This document shows, piece by piece, positions 6,517 to 7,410 of a stretch of DNA of 7,410 bases (positions are counted from its first letter, which is position 1; each line of letters starts with the position of its first letter). Below the pieces are notes generated by a model that saw only the letters and a list, made by a program, of their open reading frames with translations, was not told the DNA's origin and did no database searches. The stretch covers positions 1 through 7,410 of the forward strand of contig JAISNZ010000248.1 in NCBI GenBank assembly GCA_031275955.1, read 5' to 3'. The position numbers were made by a program, and so were the translations under genes. This DNA is from Desulfovibrio sp. (lineage in GTDB: Bacteria; Desulfobacterota; Desulfovibrionia; Desulfovibrionales; Desulfovibrionaceae).

Positions 6517-7275
6517 ATGTATTATATTCGTGAGCGGGTATTGGCAGGTGAGTTCATGGCGGGAACCTGGTGCAGCCTCGGTTCAGCCATAGCGGCGGAA
6601 ATCGTGGGGCTTGCCGGGTATGACTGGGTTCTTCTGGATTCGGAACACGCGCCGAGCACGGCTCCCGGCCTGATGGCCCAGATGCAGGCCCTGAGCAGGT
6701 TTGCCGCCGCCCCCATTGTGCGCATTCCCTGGCTTGATCAGGTCTATATCAAATGGGCGCTGGACTTGGGGGCCTCCGGCATCATGGTGCCCTATGTGGA
6801 AACCGAGGAGCAGGCTGCCTGCGCCGTGTCCTGTATGCGCTACAGCCCCCAAGGGATTCGCGGCCTCGGCACGGCAACGCGCGCCTCCGATTACGGCTAT
6901 GCTTTCCCGGACTATTTTTCCCGGGCCAATGCGGAGCTTCTGACGGTTGTCCAGATAGAAACCCTCCGCGCCGTGGATAATGCCGCGGCTATCGCGGCCG
7001 TGAACGGAGTCGGCGTCCTCTTTGTCGGCCCCATGGATCTGAGCAATAACGGGAAGATGCCGGGAAAATTTTCTGATCCCCGGTTTATGGACATGTTGGA
7101 GGGCATCGCCGCAGCCGCCCGCGGCCAAGGAAAGGCCTGCGGCATCCTTCTGCCTGAGGCGGGCCTTGTCCCCTCTCTCCGGGAAATCGGCTATACCTTC
7201 ATTGCCGTCGGCTCCGACAGCGGTCTCCTGACCCGGCACTTCCGGGAAAACCTCGCGCTCATGCGCTCCCGCTGA
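6517..7275 (+). CDS. hpaI: Class II 2-oxoacid aldolase, HpaI/GarL family
   Basis: HpaI-type aldolases are divalent-metal enzymes that cleave 4-hydroxy-2-oxoacids to pyruvate plus an aldehyde: succinate semialdehyde for HpaI, tartronate semialdehyde for GarL. All 252 residues fit the family. The catalytic and metal residues known from E. coli HpaI (His45, Arg70, Glu149, Asp175) are here one position earlier: His44 in DSEHAPS, Arg69 in VRIPW, Glu148 in VQIET and Asp174 in VGPMDLS. GIRGLGTATRAS (113-124) is the substrate loop, slightly shorter than the GVGSALARAS form. The start is ATG 6517. The binding site GAGGA (6508-6512) overlaps the dehydrogenase stop codon, so translation is probably coupled. 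G+C returns to the high background (40/60 at 7081-7140). Together with the HpaH-like hydratase it forms a hydration and retro-aldol pair yielding pyruvate. Family members are promiscuous, so the aldehyde product is open. Confidence 0.92.
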   Translation: MYYIRERVLAGEFMAGTWCSLGSAIAAEIVGLAGYDWVLLDSEHAPSTAPGLMAQMQALSRFAAAPIVRIPWLDQVYIKWALDLGASGIMVPYVETEEQAACAVSCMRYSPQGIRGLGTATRASDYGYAFPDYFSRANAELLTVVQIETLRAVDNAAAIAAVNGVGVLFVGPMDLSNNGKMPGKFSDPRFMDMLEGIAAAARGQGKACGILLPEAGLVPSLREIGYTFIAVGSDSGLLTRHFRENLALMRSR

Positions 7276-7311
7276 AGTAAGGCGCATGAGAGATCTCAGC
7301 CCCCTCCTGTG

Positions 7312-7334
7312 CTGGGGGGAAGGTTTCCCCCCAG
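7312..7334 (+). terminator. Perfect hairpin after the aldolase gene
   Basis: CTGGGGGGAA (7312-7321) and TTCCCCCCAG (7325-7334) form a perfect 10-base-pair stem with a 3-base loop, 36 bases after the stop codon. No T run follows, so it is not a textbook intrinsic terminator, but it could stop RNA polymerase weakly or protect the mRNA 3' end. It is the first of a run of hairpins. Confidence 0.45.
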
Positions 7335-7360
7335 ACCCAAGGAAACACTGATTTATTCCC

Positions 7361-7385
7361 TTTGAGGGGGCTTTGCCCCCTCAAA
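7361..7385. terminator. Second perfect hairpin, symmetrical
   Basis: TTTGAGGGGGC (7361-7371) and GCCCCCTCAAA (7375-7385) form a perfect 11-base-pair stem with a TTT loop. The A/T ends give a short T tract on either strand (CAAA on the 3' arm, TTTG on the 5' arm), so a weak bidirectional terminator is possible. Its neighbours suggest it may instead be part of a dispersed repeat element. Confidence 0.45.
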
Positions 7386-7387
7386 CT

Positions 7388-7410
7388 CCCCCAGCAGGGG
7401 CATGATGCCC
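7388..7410. repeat. Left part of a third palindrome, cut by the window end
   Basis: GGGCAT (7398-7403) and ATGCCC (7405-7410) are inverted around one base. The preceding CCCCCAGCA could extend the left arm, but the matching right arm would lie beyond the window. With the hairpins at 7312 and 7361 it looks like a repetitive extragenic palindrome cluster. Only half is visible, so the extent is inferred. Confidence 0.3.

Noticed and set aside
6583..7287. 234-codon minus-strand ORF opposite the aldolase
   Set aside because: It is antisense to a gene with all catalytic residues intact and has no recognisable motif.
1..7410. CRISPR array, tRNA, rRNA, transposase or defence genes
   Set aside because: No regular spaced repeats, cloverleaf, rRNA-like sequence or matching protein motifs were seen.

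Overview
This window looks like part of a bacterial catabolic operon for an imported organic acid, with all recognisable genes on the + strand. Most of it is GC-rich (hand counts of 57-70% G+C in several 60-base lines), with strong AGGAGG-type ribosome binding sites. The genes suggest a Gram-negative proteobacterium: a periplasmic solute-binding protein with a Sec signal peptide and a tripartite tricarboxylate transporter (TTT). The dense hairpin repeats at the right end remind me of Desulfovibrionaceae-type genomes, but that placement is only an impression.

Layout. Bases 1-300 are GC-rich and hold no gene I can support. Bases 301-410 are very AT-rich and carry a near-consensus sigma70 promoter (TTGACT, 17 bases, TAAAAT) with a perfect 10-base palindrome upstream and a near copy at the predicted transcription start. 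A leader of about 90 bases with a stable hairpin follows. Then come: a C-terminally truncated type-2 glycerate kinase (TTG start, 469-1179), overlapping the next gene by ATGA; tctC (1176-2150), tctB (2314-2811) and tctA (2872-4380), a complete TTT uptake system; a 200-base spacer with several small hairpins; an HpaH-type 2-oxo-enoate hydratase of the fumarylacetoacetate hydrolase superfamily (4581-5363); a 186-base spacer; a D-isomer-specific 2-hydroxyacid dehydrogenase in a markedly AT-rich patch (5550-6509); and an HpaI/GarL-type class II aldolase (6517-7275). The window ends in two perfect hairpins and half of what may be a third, larger palindrome.

How the genes could work together (inference). 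TctC captures a di- or tricarboxylate and TctAB imports it. The hydratase and aldolase match the last two steps of the homoprotocatechuate pathway, in which HpaH hydrates a 2-oxo-enoate diacid and HpaI cleaves the product to pyruvate plus a semialdehyde. No ring-cleavage or earlier homoprotocatechuate genes are present. Together with a 2-hydroxyacid dehydrogenase and a glycerate-kinase relic, this suggests a sugar-acid or aliphatic diacid route ending in pyruvate plus an aldehyde or hydroxyacid. The substrate cannot be read from the sequence.

Main oddities: the kinase is cut short exactly at the tctC ribosome binding site; the dehydrogenase is AT-rich with a more GC-rich centre; and a palindrome pair 63 bases apart brackets the promoter.
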